This document shows positions 18,072 to 27,349 of a DNA stretch of 33,124 nucleotides, piece after piece (position 1 is the stretch's first letter; each line of letters starts with the position of its first letter). A program made the translations under genes and the position numbers. Where the stretch lies: positions 1 to 33,124 of the forward strand of contig NZ_FOGS01000018.1 of NCBI RefSeq assembly GCF_900111305.1, written 5' to 3'. Below the pieces are notes generated by a model that saw only the letters and a program-made list of their open reading frames with translations, was not told where the DNA came from and ran no database searches. The DNA is from Vreelandella subterranea. GTDB lineage: Bacteria > Pseudomonadota > Gammaproteobacteria > Pseudomonadales > Halomonadaceae.

Positions 18072-19126
18072 GATGCACGCTGCAACCGATAAAGAATGAC
18101 AGAGAAGAAGGGGACGCCTACCAGCGCCGTGACCACGCCAATCGGCAGGGACTGCTGCGGAATCAGTACGCGGGAGGCGATATCCGCCAGCACCATGAAG
18201 ATTGCCCCCACGATGGCGCAGGCAGGCAGCAGGACGGCATGGCGAGGGCCCACCACGAAACGCGCCGCGTGGGGAACCACCAGGCCAACGAAGCCAATGG
18301 TGCCGACCATGCTGACGATAGTGGCCGTTATGACAGCCGTCAGCGCAAACAGGATGATCCGTGTTTGTGCCACATTGACCCCCAACGAAGCTGCGGCTTC
18401 ATCACCAAAGGCAAACGCGTCCAGTACCCGCGCGTAGCACAGGCATGCGACCAGCCCGAGGCCCACGACCGCCAGGGCCAGATAGAACTCGGGCCAGCGC
18501 ACGCCGCCAAAGCTGCCGAGCAGCCAGAACATCACATCCCTTGCCTGCTGTGCATTACCCGCCGTCGTGACGATATAGGAGGTCACGGCGTTGAACAGCT
18601 GCGATGCCGCGACCCCAGCCAGAATGGTCCGGTCGGCCCCGCCGCGCGCACCGTTCGACAGCAGCGCCACAAACAGAAAAGCGGCAAAGGCGCCGATAAA
18701 GGCCCCCGAGGAGAGCGATACCGCGCCGGCGCCGAGCCCCAAGATGACGATCAGAACAGCGCCCGTCGATGCACCGGCCGAAATACCCAGCACATACGGC
18801 TCTGCCAGAGGGTTGCGCAGGATCGACTGCATGATGGCACCGGCCAGCGCCAGCCCGGCGCCACACAAGGCGGCGAACAGCGCCCGGCTCAAGCGGTAAT
18901 CCCAGATAATGGTTGCGTGGATACGGTTGAGCTCGAAGGAGGTCCAGCCGAGCTTGTTGGTGATCACCGCATAGGTCGTAGAGAGCGGGATCGGCATATC
19001 GCCGATCCCGACACTGATGCCCACCACCAACCCAATGATCAGCAGTGATGCCAACAGCAGCCCAGACCTCCCTACCAGACGCGGCAAACGCTCGGCGGCC
19101 TGCGGCATGCTCATCGTCACACTCAT
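18068..19126 (-). CDS. ABC transporter permease (FecCD/BtuC type)
   Basis: The 352-aa inner-membrane protein has about ten helices and BtuC/FecCD signatures: ALCGAGLALAGAIMQSILRNPLAEPYVLG, the following GISAGAS, and GTIGFVGLVVPHAAR. A single permease gene implies a homodimeric channel. It overlaps the binding-protein gene and the ATPase gene by 4 bp each, so the three are translationally coupled. Confidence 0.93.
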   Translation of the reverse strand: MSVTMSMPQAAERLPRLVGRSGLLLASLLIIGLVVGISVGIGDMPIPLSTTYAVITNKLGWTSFELNRIHATIIWDYRLSRALFAALCGAGLALAGAIMQSILRNPLAEPYVLGISAGASTGAVLIVILGLGAGAVSLSSGAFIGAFAAFLFVALLSNGARGGADRTILAGVAASQLFNAVTSYIVTTAGNAQQARDVMFWLLGSFGGVRWPEFYLALAVVGLGLVACLCYARVLDAFAFGDEAAASLGVNVAQTRIILFALTAVITATIVSMVGTIGFVGLVVPHAARFVVGPRHAVLLPACAIVGAIFMVLADIASRVLIPQQSLPIGVVTALVGVPFFSVILYRLQRAS

Positions 19127-20142
19127 CTCAGCCCCATCGCCTCAAGCTGTTCGGCCACCTGCTCGGCGCCGAAAATCGTCCTGAGCGTGGGGTTCATTGC
19201 TTGGCCGTCCATGACCACGATGGCCTCGTTCTTGACCGCTTTCATCTCACGTGTCGCCGGATCCGATTTGAGGAACTCGATCTTCGCGTTGGCGTCGTCC
19301 AGTTCCCAGCGATCGCGCTCAACACGCGCCACCACGATCACATCCGGTTCAGTGGCGATAATGCTTTCCCAGCCCAGTGTTGGCCATTCCGCCTCGGACT
19401 CGATGGCGTTAGTGCCCCCCAGCACGTCGGCGATAAAGCCGGATGCGCTGTACTTGCCGCCCAGGTGGGCATCCGCCGCGGGAGAAGAGCTGGAGAACCA
19501 GAATAGATAGGAGAGCGGCTCGTCGCTGTCAGGAGACGCTGCCCGCAGCGCGGCTTCACGCTGCTTCAGGTCGTCGATCAAGGCATCGCCGCGATCGTTG
19601 ACATCGAAAATCCGGGCGAGGTCTTCAATCTCGTGATACAGGGCGTCCATATTCCAAAGCTGGGCGCGATCGCCGTAGCCGTACTTGTCCCGGGCCATGC
19701 CCTCAGCGACACACGTACCGGGCGACAGGTAGGTCGGTATGCCCATCTTGCGGAAGTCGTCGCGTGTCGCCACCCGGCTGGACTCCCCCATCAGGCTGGG
19801 GAGCGCCGCCGCCACGAAGTCCGGCTGTTCGGCCAGAATCGACTCGAAGGTCGGGAACTCCACCGTCAGTACTTTCACCTGTTCGTTGGCATCGGCCAGT
19901 TGGGGCAAGACACTATTGGGCCAGAAGGCCGTGCCCGCCATTCTGTCTTCCAGGCCGAGCATCAGCATCAGCTCAGCGCTGTTTTGACCGAGGCCAATCG
20001 CTCGTTCGGGCGCCTGTTCGAAGGTCACTTCTACCCCGCAGTTGTTCAGCGTCAAGGGGTATTGCGTGTCGCCCGCCAGGGCCGAGGACGAAGCCAGGCC
20101 CAGCAGGGTGCAGAATCCGGTCACAGCAAGAAGACGTTTCAT
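19123..20142 (-). CDS. ABC transporter substrate-binding protein (iron-chelate/cobalamin class)
   Basis: The 339-aa protein has a signal peptide with a likely cut after A23 (SALA-GD). There is no lipobox cysteine, so it should be soluble in the periplasm. The mature part follows the FepB/BtuF class: NCGVEVTFEQAPERAIGL at the start, helical backbone segment in the middle, and W-E-S-I-I-A-T-E-P-D-V-I near residue 250. It feeds the coupled permease and ATPase. First gene of the operon. No TonB receptor or siderophore biosynthesis gene is in the window, so the ligand stays open. Confidence 0.9.
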   Translation of the reverse strand: MKRLLAVTGFCTLLGLASSSALAGDTQYPLTLNNCGVEVTFEQAPERAIGLGQNSAELMLMLGLEDRMAGTAFWPNSVLPQLADANEQVKVLTVEFPTFESILAEQPDFVAAALPSLMGESSRVATRDDFRKMGIPTYLSPGTCVAEGMARDKYGYGDRAQLWNMDALYHEIEDLARIFDVNDRGDALIDDLKQREAALRAASPDSDEPLSYLFWFSSSSPAADAHLGGKYSASGFIADVLGGTNAIESEAEWPTLGWESIIATEPDVIVVARVERDRWELDDANAKIEFLKSDPATREMKAVKNEAIVVMDGQAMNPTLRTIFGAEQVAEQLEAMGLR

Positions 20143-20251
20143 GGATCACCCGTCACTATTCGTAGAGGTGTAAAGGTTGCAATGCCGGGCCAACTAGCGC
20201 CTTCGTTGACCAGGCAATTGATAGCACTGATACGCATTTACCAGCGAGCGC

Positions 20252-20280
20252 AATATAATCGCAAATTATTCTCATCGCAA
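20252..20280 (-). promoter_or_regulatory. Promoter with Fur-like site for the ABC importer operon
   Basis: On the minus strand TTGCGA (20275-20280), 17 bp and TATATT (20252-20257) form a promoter with a ~100-nt leader. The spacer reads GATGAGAATAATTTGCGATT, in which the left half closely resembles a Fur half-site (TGAGAATAATT) and the right half is degenerate. Repression by Fur-Fe2+ under iron sufficiency is inferred. Confidence 0.6.
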
Positions 20281-20316
20281 CCTTCGCCCCTAATCTTCGC
20301 CCCTGCACACCCCAAT

Positions 20317-20351
20317 AAAAACGTCCCCGGCATGCGCCAAAGGGACGTTTT
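20317..20351 (-). terminator. metK terminator
   Basis: AAAACGTCCC and GGGACGTTTT arms (20318-20327 and 20342-20351) form a 10-bp stem ~25 bp after the metK stop, with T/A runs beyond. The symmetry allows some activity on both strands. Confidence 0.85.
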
Positions 20352-20375
20352 CTTACACCACAGCGAGCAAATATC

Positions 20376-21596
20376 TTACAAAGCAGCTGCCTGACGGAGC
20401 GCATCGGCCTTGTCGGTGCGCTCCCAAGGGAAGGCGATAAACGTCTCTTGTTGGGTATGGCCTTTATCATCGACCCAATGGTAGCTGTGCTCAAATGGCT
20501 CGCGGCCGAAGTGTCCGTAGGCGGCGGTCAGCTGGTACATCGGGTGTAGCAGATCGAGCATTCGGGTAATCGCGAAAGGACGCAGATCAAAATGCTCACG
20601 CACCAGTTTGACGATCTGGGCATCACTCACCTTGCCGGTACCGAAGGTATCGATGGACACGGAGGTCGGTTCGGCCACGCCGATCGCGTAGGAGATCTGG
20701 ATTTCACATTTGTCGGCGAGGCCCGCCGCCACGATGTTTTTCGCCACATAGCGCCCCGCATAGGCCGCGCTGCGGTCAACCTTGGACGGGTCCTTGCCCG
20801 AGAAGGCGCCGCCGCCATGGCGTGCCATGCCACCGTAGGTATCGACAATGATCTTGCGGCCGGTCAAGCCACAGTCGCCCACCGGGCCGCCAATCACGAA
20901 CTTGCCGGTCGGATTGATGTGGTATTGGGTATCTTCATCGAGCCATTCGGCGGGGATCACCTGCTCGATAATTTCCCGTTTGACCATGGTACGCAGGTCT
21001 TCCTGGTCGATATCCGGATCGTGCTGGGTGGAGAGCACCACGGCATCGACGCCACAGGGTTGACCTTGCTCATTATAACGGAAGGTCACCTGGCTCTTGG
21101 CATCCGGGCGCAGCCAAGGCAGCAGGCCATTCTTGCGCAGCTCGGCCTGGCGTTCCACCAGACGATGCGAGTAGTGGATCGGCGCCGGCATGAAGGAGTC
21201 GGTCTCGTTGGTGGCGTAGCCAAACATCAACCCCTGATCGCCCGCGCCCTGATCTTCCGGCTTGCTACGGTCAACGCCCTGGGCAATATCGACGCTCTGT
21301 TTACCGATCAGGTTGACCACGCCACAGGTGGCGCCATCGAAGCCTACATCCGATGAGGTATAGCCAATCTCGGTAATCACATCACGTACCAGGGTCTCAA
21401 GGTCCACCCAGGCATTCGTGCTGATTTCACCGGCAATGATCGCGACACCGGTCTTGACCAGGGTTTCACAGGCAACGCGCGCCTGTTTGTCACGGGCGAT
21501 AATGGCATCCAGCACCGCATCGGAAATCTGGTCGGCAATTTTATCCGGATGGCCTTCGGAGACGGACTCGGAGGTAAACAGGGAATATTCGCTCAT
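20376..21596 (-). CDS. metK: S-adenosylmethionine synthetase
   Basis: The 406-aa cytoplasmic enzyme makes SAM from methionine and ATP. Signature stretches are intact: [15 protein letters not shown] at the N-terminus, [12 protein letters not shown], and the phosphate-binding [19 protein letters not shown]. The frame is open further upstream, but homology begins at [19 protein letters not shown], which fixes the start at 21596. An A/G-rich ribosome site (GAGGGTAGAG) lies 10-20 nt before it. The gene is divergent from tkt, and its leader can fold into three small hairpins. Essential in most bacteria. Confidence 0.97.
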   Translation of the reverse strand: MSEYSLFTSESVSEGHPDKIADQISDAVLDAIIARDKQARVACETLVKTGVAIIAGEISTNAWVDLETLVRDVITEIGYTSSDVGFDGATCGVVNLIGKQSVDIAQGVDRSKPEDQGAGDQGLMFGYATNETDSFMPAPIHYSHRLVERQAELRKNGLLPWLRPDAKSQVTFRYNEQGQPCGVDAVVLSTQHDPDIDQEDLRTMVKREIIEQVIPAEWLDEDTQYHINPTGKFVIGGPVGDCGLTGRKIIVDTYGGMARHGGGAFSGKDPSKVDRSAAYAGRYVAKNIVAAGLADKCEIQISYAIGVAEPTSVSIDTFGTGKVSDAQIVKLVREHFDLRPFAITRMLDLLHPMYQLTAAYGHFGREPFEHSYHWVDDKGHTQQETFIAFPWERTDKADALRQAAAL

Positions 21597-21619
21597 CGCG
21601 CACTCTACCCTCGGTGTGA

Positions 21620-21702
21620 CGGCGGCAAGTCGCCGCAGCATCATCAGGAAATCATGGCAGGAAGTTCCCTGCCCACCTATTAAAGAAGCAACACTGCGCT
21701 TC
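21620..21702 (-). promoter_or_regulatory. Structured metK leader: three consecutive hairpins
   Basis: In the direction of metK transcription three perfect stems follow each other: GAAGC/GCTTC (21685-21702, then TTT), GGCAGG/CCTGCC with a 6-nt loop (21656-21673), and GCGGC/GCCGC (21622-21636). The last two share the loop word ACTT. The region does not match a SAM or SAH riboswitch that I recognise, so this is only a candidate cis-regulatory RNA. Confidence 0.35.
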
Positions 21703-21826
21703 GGGGGCCAAAGTTTACACGCTGTTGGAAGTTCTTCCCAGAACGAGGCCATAGAATTTGCCGACGCCCGGGAAGTCAGCGACAATAGCGCTTTTATTAT
21801 TCACGTTTTCAGGCGAGGAGCACCCC

Positions 21827-23842
21827 ATGCCGTCCCGTTTTGAGCTGGCCAATGCCATTCGCGCCCTTTCCATGGATGCCGTCCAGAAGGCCAAGTCCGG
21901 CCATCCGGGCGCGCCCATGGGGATGGCGGATATTGCCGAAGTGCTGTGGAATGACCACCTCAAGCACAACCCCGAAGACCCCAAATGGGCCGATCGTGAC
22001 CGGTTCGTGCTGTCCAACGGACACGGTTCCATGCTGCTCTATTCGCTCCTCCACCTGACCGGTTACGAGCTGAGCCTGGAACAACTGCAGAACTTCCGCC
22101 AGCTGCATTCGCCGACCGCCGGGCATCCGGAATATGGCTACGCGCCGGGCATTGAAACCACCACGGGCCCGCTGGGGCAGGGCTTTGCCAACGCGGTGGG
22201 CTTTGCCATCGCGGAAAAAACCCTGGCGGCACAATTCAACCGGCCTGGTCACACCATCGTCGACCACCACACCTGGTGCTTCCTGGGTGACGGTTGCTTG
22301 ATGGAGGGCATTTCCCACGAAGCGGCCTCGCTGGCCGGCACCCAGCAGCTCGGCAAGCTGATCGCGGTGTATGACGATAACGGCATCTCCATCGACGGCG
22401 AAGTAAAAGGCTGGTTTACCGACGATACCGCCAAGCGCTTCGAAGCCTACGGTTGGCACGTGGTGCCCAATGTGGATGGCCACAAGCCGGAAGAGGTCAA
22501 CGCGGCCATTGAACTGGCCAAAAGCCACGATGACAAACCCAGCCTGATCATCTGCAAAACCATCATCGGCTTCGGTGCCCCTAACAAGCAGGGCAAAGAA
22601 GAAGCCCATGGGGCGGCACTGGGTGATGACGAAGTGGCGGCTGCGCGCGAGCAACTGGGCTGGCCCCATGCGCCCTTCCACATACCGGAGCCGATTTATT
22701 CGGCCTGGGATGCCCGCGAGGCCGGTCGCGCACGCCAGCAGGCGTGGAATGCCCGGTTTGAGCGCTACGCGGAGGCGTTCCCCGCCGAAGCACGCGAATT
22801 CCAGCGCCGCATGAAGGCCCAATTGCCGGCCGAACTGCCCACCGAAGCGCTGCTTGAGCAAACCCAGGAAAAGGGCGACAGCATTGCCTCACGCAAGGCC
22901 TCATTTGAAACCTTGAACGTGATTGGCCCGCAGATGCCGGAGCTATTGGGTGGCAGTGCCGACCTGGCCCCGTCGAACCTGACGTTCTGGAACGGCGCCA
23001 AAGCGATCACGCCGGAAGACGCCAGTGGCAACTACCTGCACTATGGCGTGCGCGAGTTTGGCATGGGCGCAGTCATGAACGGGATTGGCCTGCATGGCGG
23101 TTTTGTGCCGTTCGGGGCGACCTTCCTGATCTTCATGGAGTACATGCGTAATTCAGTGCGCATGGCGTCGTTGATGGGGCAGCAGGCGATTTATGTCTTC
23201 ACCCATGACTCCATTGGCCTTGGCGAAGATGGCCCGACCCACCAGCCGATCGAGCAGCTGACCAGCCTGCGCACCACGCCCAACCTGAACACCTGGCGCC
23301 CCTGCGATGCGGTGGAAACCGTGGCCGCCTGGGACGCCGCCCTCAAACGCCACTCCGGCCCCACCGCGCTGGTTCTCTCGCGCCAGGGCCTGCCCCATCA
23401 GCCGCGCACCAAGGCGCAACTGGCGTCGATTCAAAACGGGGCGTACGTGCTTAAAGACCCTGTTCTCAAGGACAGTGAAGGCACGCCCGTAACGCCCGAG
23501 CTTATTCTGATTGCCACCGGCTCAGAAGTGTCCTTGGCGATGGACGCCGCCGCCGAGCTCGAACAGCAGGGCAAGGCCGTACGCGTCGTGTCCATGCCCT
23601 CGGCCTACCGCTTTAACGGCCAGGATGCCGAGTACCGTGAAAGCGTACTGCCCAAGGCGGTGACCAAGCGTATCGCCATCGAAGCCGGGCATGCGGACTA
23701 CTGGTACAAGTACGTGGGCCTTGATGGCCGCGTGATCGGCATGACCACCTACGGCGAGTCAGCCCCCGCAGGCGACCTGTTCAAGCACTTTGGCTTTACT
23801 GTCGAGAATGTCGTCAAACAGGCCAATGAGCTACTCGGCTAG
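21827..23842 (+). CDS. tkt: Transketolase
   Basis: The 671-aa thiamine-diphosphate enzyme moves two-carbon units in the pentose phosphate pathway. Motifs visible: [19 protein letters not shown] near the start, the ThDP-binding [13 protein letters not shown] (~155-167), the central [17 protein letters not shown], and a C-terminal domain ending in GFTVENVV. The start is placed at 21827, where GAGGAG lies 6 nt upstream and homology begins ([19 protein letters not shown]). It heads a rightward block with lrgAB, epd, pgk and fba. Confidence 0.97.
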   Translation: MPSRFELANAIRALSMDAVQKAKSGHPGAPMGMADIAEVLWNDHLKHNPEDPKWADRDRFVLSNGHGSMLLYSLLHLTGYELSLEQLQNFRQLHSPTAGHPEYGYAPGIETTTGPLGQGFANAVGFAIAEKTLAAQFNRPGHTIVDHHTWCFLGDGCLMEGISHEAASLAGTQQLGKLIAVYDDNGISIDGEVKGWFTDDTAKRFEAYGWHVVPNVDGHKPEEVNAAIELAKSHDDKPSLIICKTIIGFGAPNKQGKEEAHGAALGDDEVAAAREQLGWPHAPFHIPEPIYSAWDAREAGRARQQAWNARFERYAEAFPAEAREFQRRMKAQLPAELPTEALLEQTQEKGDSIASRKASFETLNVIGPQMPELLGGSADLAPSNLTFWNGAKAITPEDASGNYLHYGVREFGMGAVMNGIGLHGGFVPFGATFLIFMEYMRNSVRMASLMGQQAIYVFTHDSIGLGEDGPTHQPIEQLTSLRTTPNLNTWRPCDAVETVAAWDAALKRHSGPTALVLSRQGLPHQPRTKAQLASIQNGAYVLKDPVLKDSEGTPVTPELILIATGSEVSLAMDAAAELEQQGKAVRVVSMPSAYRFNGQDAEYRESVLPKAVTKRIAIEAGHADYWYKYVGLDGRVIGMTTYGESAPAGDLFKHFGFTVENVVKQANELLG

Positions 23843-23858
23843 GCGAGCGAGGTAGGCC

Positions 23859-24209
23859 ATGCCCGCGTTGAACGGCTTGCTATGGCTGATTAGCTACTGG
23901 CTGATCGGCGAAGTGGTCATCCATTTCTCCGGTCTGCCCATTTCCTCCGGTGTGGTCGGCATGCTGTTGATGGGCGTCACCCTTTCCGTCATCGGCCGCG
24001 TGCCGTCGAGCATCTCGGCCGCGGCCCAGCCGCTGATTGGGCTGCTCGCCATGCTCATCATGCCCGGCGTTGTGGGCGTCTTCTTTATTCTCGATGAACT
24101 GGCAGGCCAATGGCTTGCCATTCTCGTAGCGCTGTCACTCGGGACGCTGCTGAGCGTGGTCACGACACTCTGGCTTCTGAAACGCCTCATGGGGCATCAT
24201 GCCCACTGA
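23859..24209 (+). CDS. lrgA: CidA/LrgA (YohJ-like) membrane protein
   Basis: The 116-aa protein is almost entirely four hydrophobic helices with the family segments SGLPISSGVVGMLLM and MPGVVGVF. Members are holin-like or metabolite-export-associated small membrane proteins that work with an LrgB partner. In several bacteria the pair is tied to pyruvate or overflow metabolism. It starts 16 bp after tkt with GAGG 7 nt upstream, and overlaps lrgB by 11 bp. Confidence 0.88.
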   Translation: MPALNGLLWLISYWLIGEVVIHFSGLPISSGVVGMLLMGVTLSVIGRVPSSISAAAQPLIGLLAMLIMPGVVGVFFILDELAGQWLAILVALSLGTLLSVVTTLWLLKRLMGHHAH

Positions 24210-24921
24210 CGTATTAGCAACGCTCACGGCGACGCCGCTGTTTGCCGTCGGGCTGACACTGGCAGCCTTCTTGGTGGGCAGCGCGCTATTCAATCGTCTA
24301 AAACAGCCTTCTTGGCTGCCCGCCATCCTGATCGCCGCATTACTGTTGGCCGGGGCATTAGCGCTGATAGGGATGCCTTATGCCACCTATCAGCAGGGTG
24401 CTGCTTGGCTGACGGTCCTGTTAGGCCCGGCGACGGTTGCCCTGGGAATGCCGCTTTACCAGCAACTGCCACGTATTCGCGCACTCTGGCGCCCGTTAGC
24501 GGTATGCCTGCCCATCTCTGCGGCACTGGCAACCTTCTATGCGTTGGGTATTGCCTGGTTAATGGGCAGCCCCGGTCAGATATTGGCCTCTATCGCCGCC
24601 AAATCCGTTACTGCGCCCATCGCCATTGGCATTACCGAACAGTTGGGTGGCAACGTGGCCCTGCTGATGGGCGCCCTGCTGGTGACGGGGGTCGTCACCA
24701 TCCCGTGTGTGAGCCTTTGCGCAAGGGTTTTACACATCGACGACGAGCGCATTATCGGCTTTGCTCTGGGGCTGAATGGTCACGCGATTGGCACCGTGCG
24801 CGCCTTTGAGCTAAGCCATACCGCCGGTGCCTTTGCCTCATTGGGGATGAGCCTGACCGGCATTTTTACTGCTCTATTACTACCACTGGCGTGGGAGCTG
24901 ATAGGCGTGGGCAGTGGATAA
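24199..24921 (+). CDS. lrgB: LrgB/CidB (YohK-like) membrane protein
   Basis: The 240-aa polytopic protein has the conserved LrgB stretches KSVTAPIAIGITEQLGG (about residues 135-151) and GLNGHAIGTVRAFEL (about 191-205). It is the obligate partner of LrgA; the overlap of the two frames implies equal production. Function in Gram-negatives is not settled (murein hydrolase export control, or organic acid/pyruvate transport). Confidence 0.9.
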   Translation: MPTDVLATLTATPLFAVGLTLAAFLVGSALFNRLKQPSWLPAILIAALLLAGALALIGMPYATYQQGAAWLTVLLGPATVALGMPLYQQLPRIRALWRPLAVCLPISAALATFYALGIAWLMGSPGQILASIAAKSVTAPIAIGITEQLGGNVALLMGALLVTGVVTIPCVSLCARVLHIDDERIIGFALGLNGHAIGTVRAFELSHTAGAFASLGMSLTGIFTALLLPLAWELIGVGSG

Positions 24922-25007
24922 GCATCACCCGCTGAAATACGTTATCATCGCACCTACTTTCATGCCCATCGTGGCCCCTGCTCCACTTTCAAGAGCCGCT
25001 TCGCGAC

Positions 25008-26048
25008 ATGGCTGACTCCAAAAGGTATCGCATCGCCATCAATGGCTACGGACGCATAGGTCAATGCATCCTGCGCGCGCTGGTTGAGCGTGACCACCCC
25101 GAGATTGAGGTGGTGGCGATCAATGAACTTTCCGACCTGGCGACCATTACCTATCTTACCCGTTACGATACCACTCACGGCCGTTTTCCAGGTGAGGTGG
25201 ATAACGATGGCGAAGCGCTGCTGATCAAGGGTCAGCGCATTCATGTGCTCTGCGAACAGGACCCAGGGTCACTTCCCTGGGCCGCCCTGGATATTGATCT
25301 GGTACTGGAGTGCTCGGGCAGCTTCAAGGATCGCGCCACCGCAGAGCGTCATCTGGACGCCGGCGCCAAGCGTCTGCTGTTTTCTCAACCCGCGGAAAGC
25401 GATGTCGATGCCACCATCGTATGGGGTATTAACCAGGACGAGCTGACGCACTCTCAGCGCATTATCTCGGCGGCCTCGTGTACCACCAATTGCCTGGTAC
25501 CCTTATTGACCGTTCTGGACAACGCACTGGGACTGGAACACGGCGTGACCACCACGATTCATTCGGCCATGAATGATCAGCCGGTCATTGACGCCTACCA
25601 TCAGACCGATCTGCGCCTGACGCGCTCGGCGATGCAATCCATCGTGCCGGTGGACACCGGCCTGGCGTTGGGCATCAGCCGCCTGATGCCAAGCCTTGCC
25701 GGTCGTTTTGAGTGCCTGCATGTGCGCGTCCCCACCATTAACGTATCCGCCATGGATGCGGCGCTGACGGTGAACCAGGACACCGATGCCGACCAGGTGA
25801 ATGCGCTGCTGCGGGAAGCCAGCCAGCAGCGATTGGCGGGGGTATTAGGTTATACCGAAGCCCCCATGGCATCGATCGATTTTAATCACGACCCGCGCTC
25901 TGGCATCCTAGACGCCACACAGACACGGGTGGCAGGCAGGCGCCTGGTCAAACTGCTTTGCTGGTTTGATAACGAATGGGGGTTTGCCAATCGCATGCTG
26001 GACATCACCCAGCGCCTGGCCACGCTGACGGATGGCAGCGCACGCTGA
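25008..26048 (+). CDS. epd: D-erythrose-4-phosphate dehydrogenase (GapB/Epd type)
   Basis: The 346-aa NAD-dependent enzyme belongs to the glyceraldehyde-3-phosphate dehydrogenase superfamily. It has the N-terminal NAD site INGYGRIGQ, catalytic C158 in SAASCTTNC and a C-terminal WFDNEWGFANRM. It resembles E. coli Epd more than GapA (IHSAMNDQPVIDAYH, FNHDPRSGILD). It should oxidise erythrose-4-phosphate towards vitamin B6, and transketolase in this cluster makes that substrate. A GAPDH role is the alternative. The ribosome site is weak. The gene order epd-pgk-fba matches E. coli. Confidence 0.9.
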   Translation: MADSKRYRIAINGYGRIGQCILRALVERDHPEIEVVAINELSDLATITYLTRYDTTHGRFPGEVDNDGEALLIKGQRIHVLCEQDPGSLPWAALDIDLVLECSGSFKDRATAERHLDAGAKRLLFSQPAESDVDATIVWGINQDELTHSQRIISAASCTTNCLVPLLTVLDNALGLEHGVTTTIHSAMNDQPVIDAYHQTDLRLTRSAMQSIVPVDTGLALGISRLMPSLAGRFECLHVRVPTINVSAMDAALTVNQDTDADQVNALLREASQQRLAGVLGYTEAPMASIDFNHDPRSGILDATQTRVAGRRLVKLLCWFDNEWGFANRMLDITQRLATLTDGSAR

Positions 26049-26102
26049 CTTGCAGGGCCGCATCATGACTTTTCACCCGCTTGAACACGAGGAAATACTC
26101 GC

Positions 26103-27272
26103 ATGAACGTGCAAAAAATGACCGACCTGCCCTTGAAAGGGCAGCGCGTACTGATTCGTGAAGACCTCAACGTACCGATCAAGCACGGGCGTGTGTCCAG
26201 CGATGCGCGTCTGCGGGCGGCGCTTGCGACTATCCAGGCGGCCGCCGAGGCCGGAGCCAAGGTCCTGCTGATGAGCCACCTGGGTCGCCCGGCGGAAGGC
26301 GAATCCGCCGACGAATTTTCCCTGGCCCCCGTGGCGGCACACCTGGGTGAACTGCTGGGCCGCCCTGTCAAGCTGGTTACCGACTATCTTGACCGTGCAC
26401 CGACAATGGCCGACGGCGACGTTGTGCTGCTGGAAAACGTGCGCTTCAACACCGGCGAGAAGAAGGACGACGAACAGCTGGCCAAACAGTATGCCAGCTT
26501 GTGCGATATCTTCGTGATGGATGCCTTCGGCACTGCCCACCGCGCTCAGGCATCGACCCACGGCGTTGCGCGCTTTGCCCCGAAGGCGTGCGCAGGCCCG
26601 CTGCTCGCCCAGGAACTTGATGCGCTGGAAAAGGCCCTGGCTCACCCCGCTCGGCCCATGGCGGCGATTGTTGGCGGCTCCAAAGTGTCGACCAAATTGG
26701 ACGTGCTGACCGCGCTTTCCGACAAGTGCGACCAACTGATTGTTGGCGGCGGCATCGCCAATACGTTCATTGCCGCCGCAGGCTACAATGTCGGCAAGTC
26801 GCTCCATGAGGCGGATTTAATCGGCCAGGCAAAAGCGCTGATGGAAAAAGTCACTATACCGCTACCCACCGATGTGGTGGTGGCGACCGAATTCTCCGAA
26901 TCTGCCGACGCGGTGGTCAAGCCGGTCGACCAGGTGGCCGATGACGAAATGATCCTGGACATCGGCCCCGATACCGCCGCGCATCTGGCCAGCCTGTTGA
27001 AAAACGCCGGTACCATTTTATGGAATGGCCCGGTCGGCGTGTTTGAAATTGATCAGTTTGGCAAAGGCACCGAAGTAATCGCCCATGCCATCGCCGCAAG
27101 CAGCGCTTTCTCAATCGCTGGTGGCGGTGATACCTTGGCGGCCATCGATAAATACGCCATTGAAGATCGTGTGTCCTACATCTCAACCGGCGGCGGCGCC
27201 TTTCTTGAATACGTCGAAGGCAAACAGCTACCTGCCGTGGCAGCGCTTGAAGCCGCCGCCCAACGCGGATAA
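26103..27272 (+). CDS. pgk: Phosphoglycerate kinase
   Basis: The 389-aa cytoplasmic glycolytic/gluconeogenic enzyme interconverts 1,3-bisphosphoglycerate and 3-phosphoglycerate. Motifs: [16 protein letters not shown] near the start, [11 protein letters not shown], the C-domain nucleotide site [12 protein letters not shown], and WNGPVGVFE followed by the GGGDT and [10 protein letters not shown] loops. Length is normal (E. coli 387). It follows epd by 54 bp with GAGG 10 nt before the ATG. Confidence 0.97.
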   Translation: MNVQKMTDLPLKGQRVLIREDLNVPIKHGRVSSDARLRAALATIQAAAEAGAKVLLMSHLGRPAEGESADEFSLAPVAAHLGELLGRPVKLVTDYLDRAPTMADGDVVLLENVRFNTGEKKDDEQLAKQYASLCDIFVMDAFGTAHRAQASTHGVARFAPKACAGPLLAQELDALEKALAHPARPMAAIVGGSKVSTKLDVLTALSDKCDQLIVGGGIANTFIAAAGYNVGKSLHEADLIGQAKALMEKVTIPLPTDVVVATEFSESADAVVKPVDQVADDEMILDIGPDTAAHLASLLKNAGTILWNGPVGVFEIDQFGKGTEVIAHAIAASSAFSIAGGGDTLAAIDKYAIEDRVSYISTGGGAFLEYVEGKQLPAVAALEAAAQRG

Positions 27273-27287
27273 TCGTTAACATTTTAG

Positions 27288-27306
27288 CGGGCGCTCGCTG
27301 CGCCCG
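27288..27306 (+). repeat. Intercistronic hairpin between pgk and fba
   Basis: CGGGCGC and GCGCCCG arms around TCGCT form a 7-bp GC stem with no T run after it. Likely an mRNA processing or stability element that lets pgk and fba differ in expression, rather than a terminator. Confidence 0.6.
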
Positions 27307-27349
27307 TTGACTCCGATACCAGCATTAACCTCACAGATAAGGTGACTCA

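Noticed and set aside
18239..19048. 269-aa plus-strand frame opposite the FecCD-type permease
   Set aside because: Very rich in R, Q and H with no hydrophobic core, as expected for the complement of a membrane-protein gene.
20143..20250. Cobalamin riboswitch before the ABC importer
   Set aside because: The leader is about 100 nt, too short for a full cobalamin aptamer, and no B12-box-like sequence is visible.
20592..21356. 254-aa plus-strand frame opposite metK
   Set aside because: Shadow of metK; no ribosome site or domain.
21809..22861. 350-aa open frame opposite transketolase
   Set aside because: Antisense to conserved tkt codons; no recognisable protein features.
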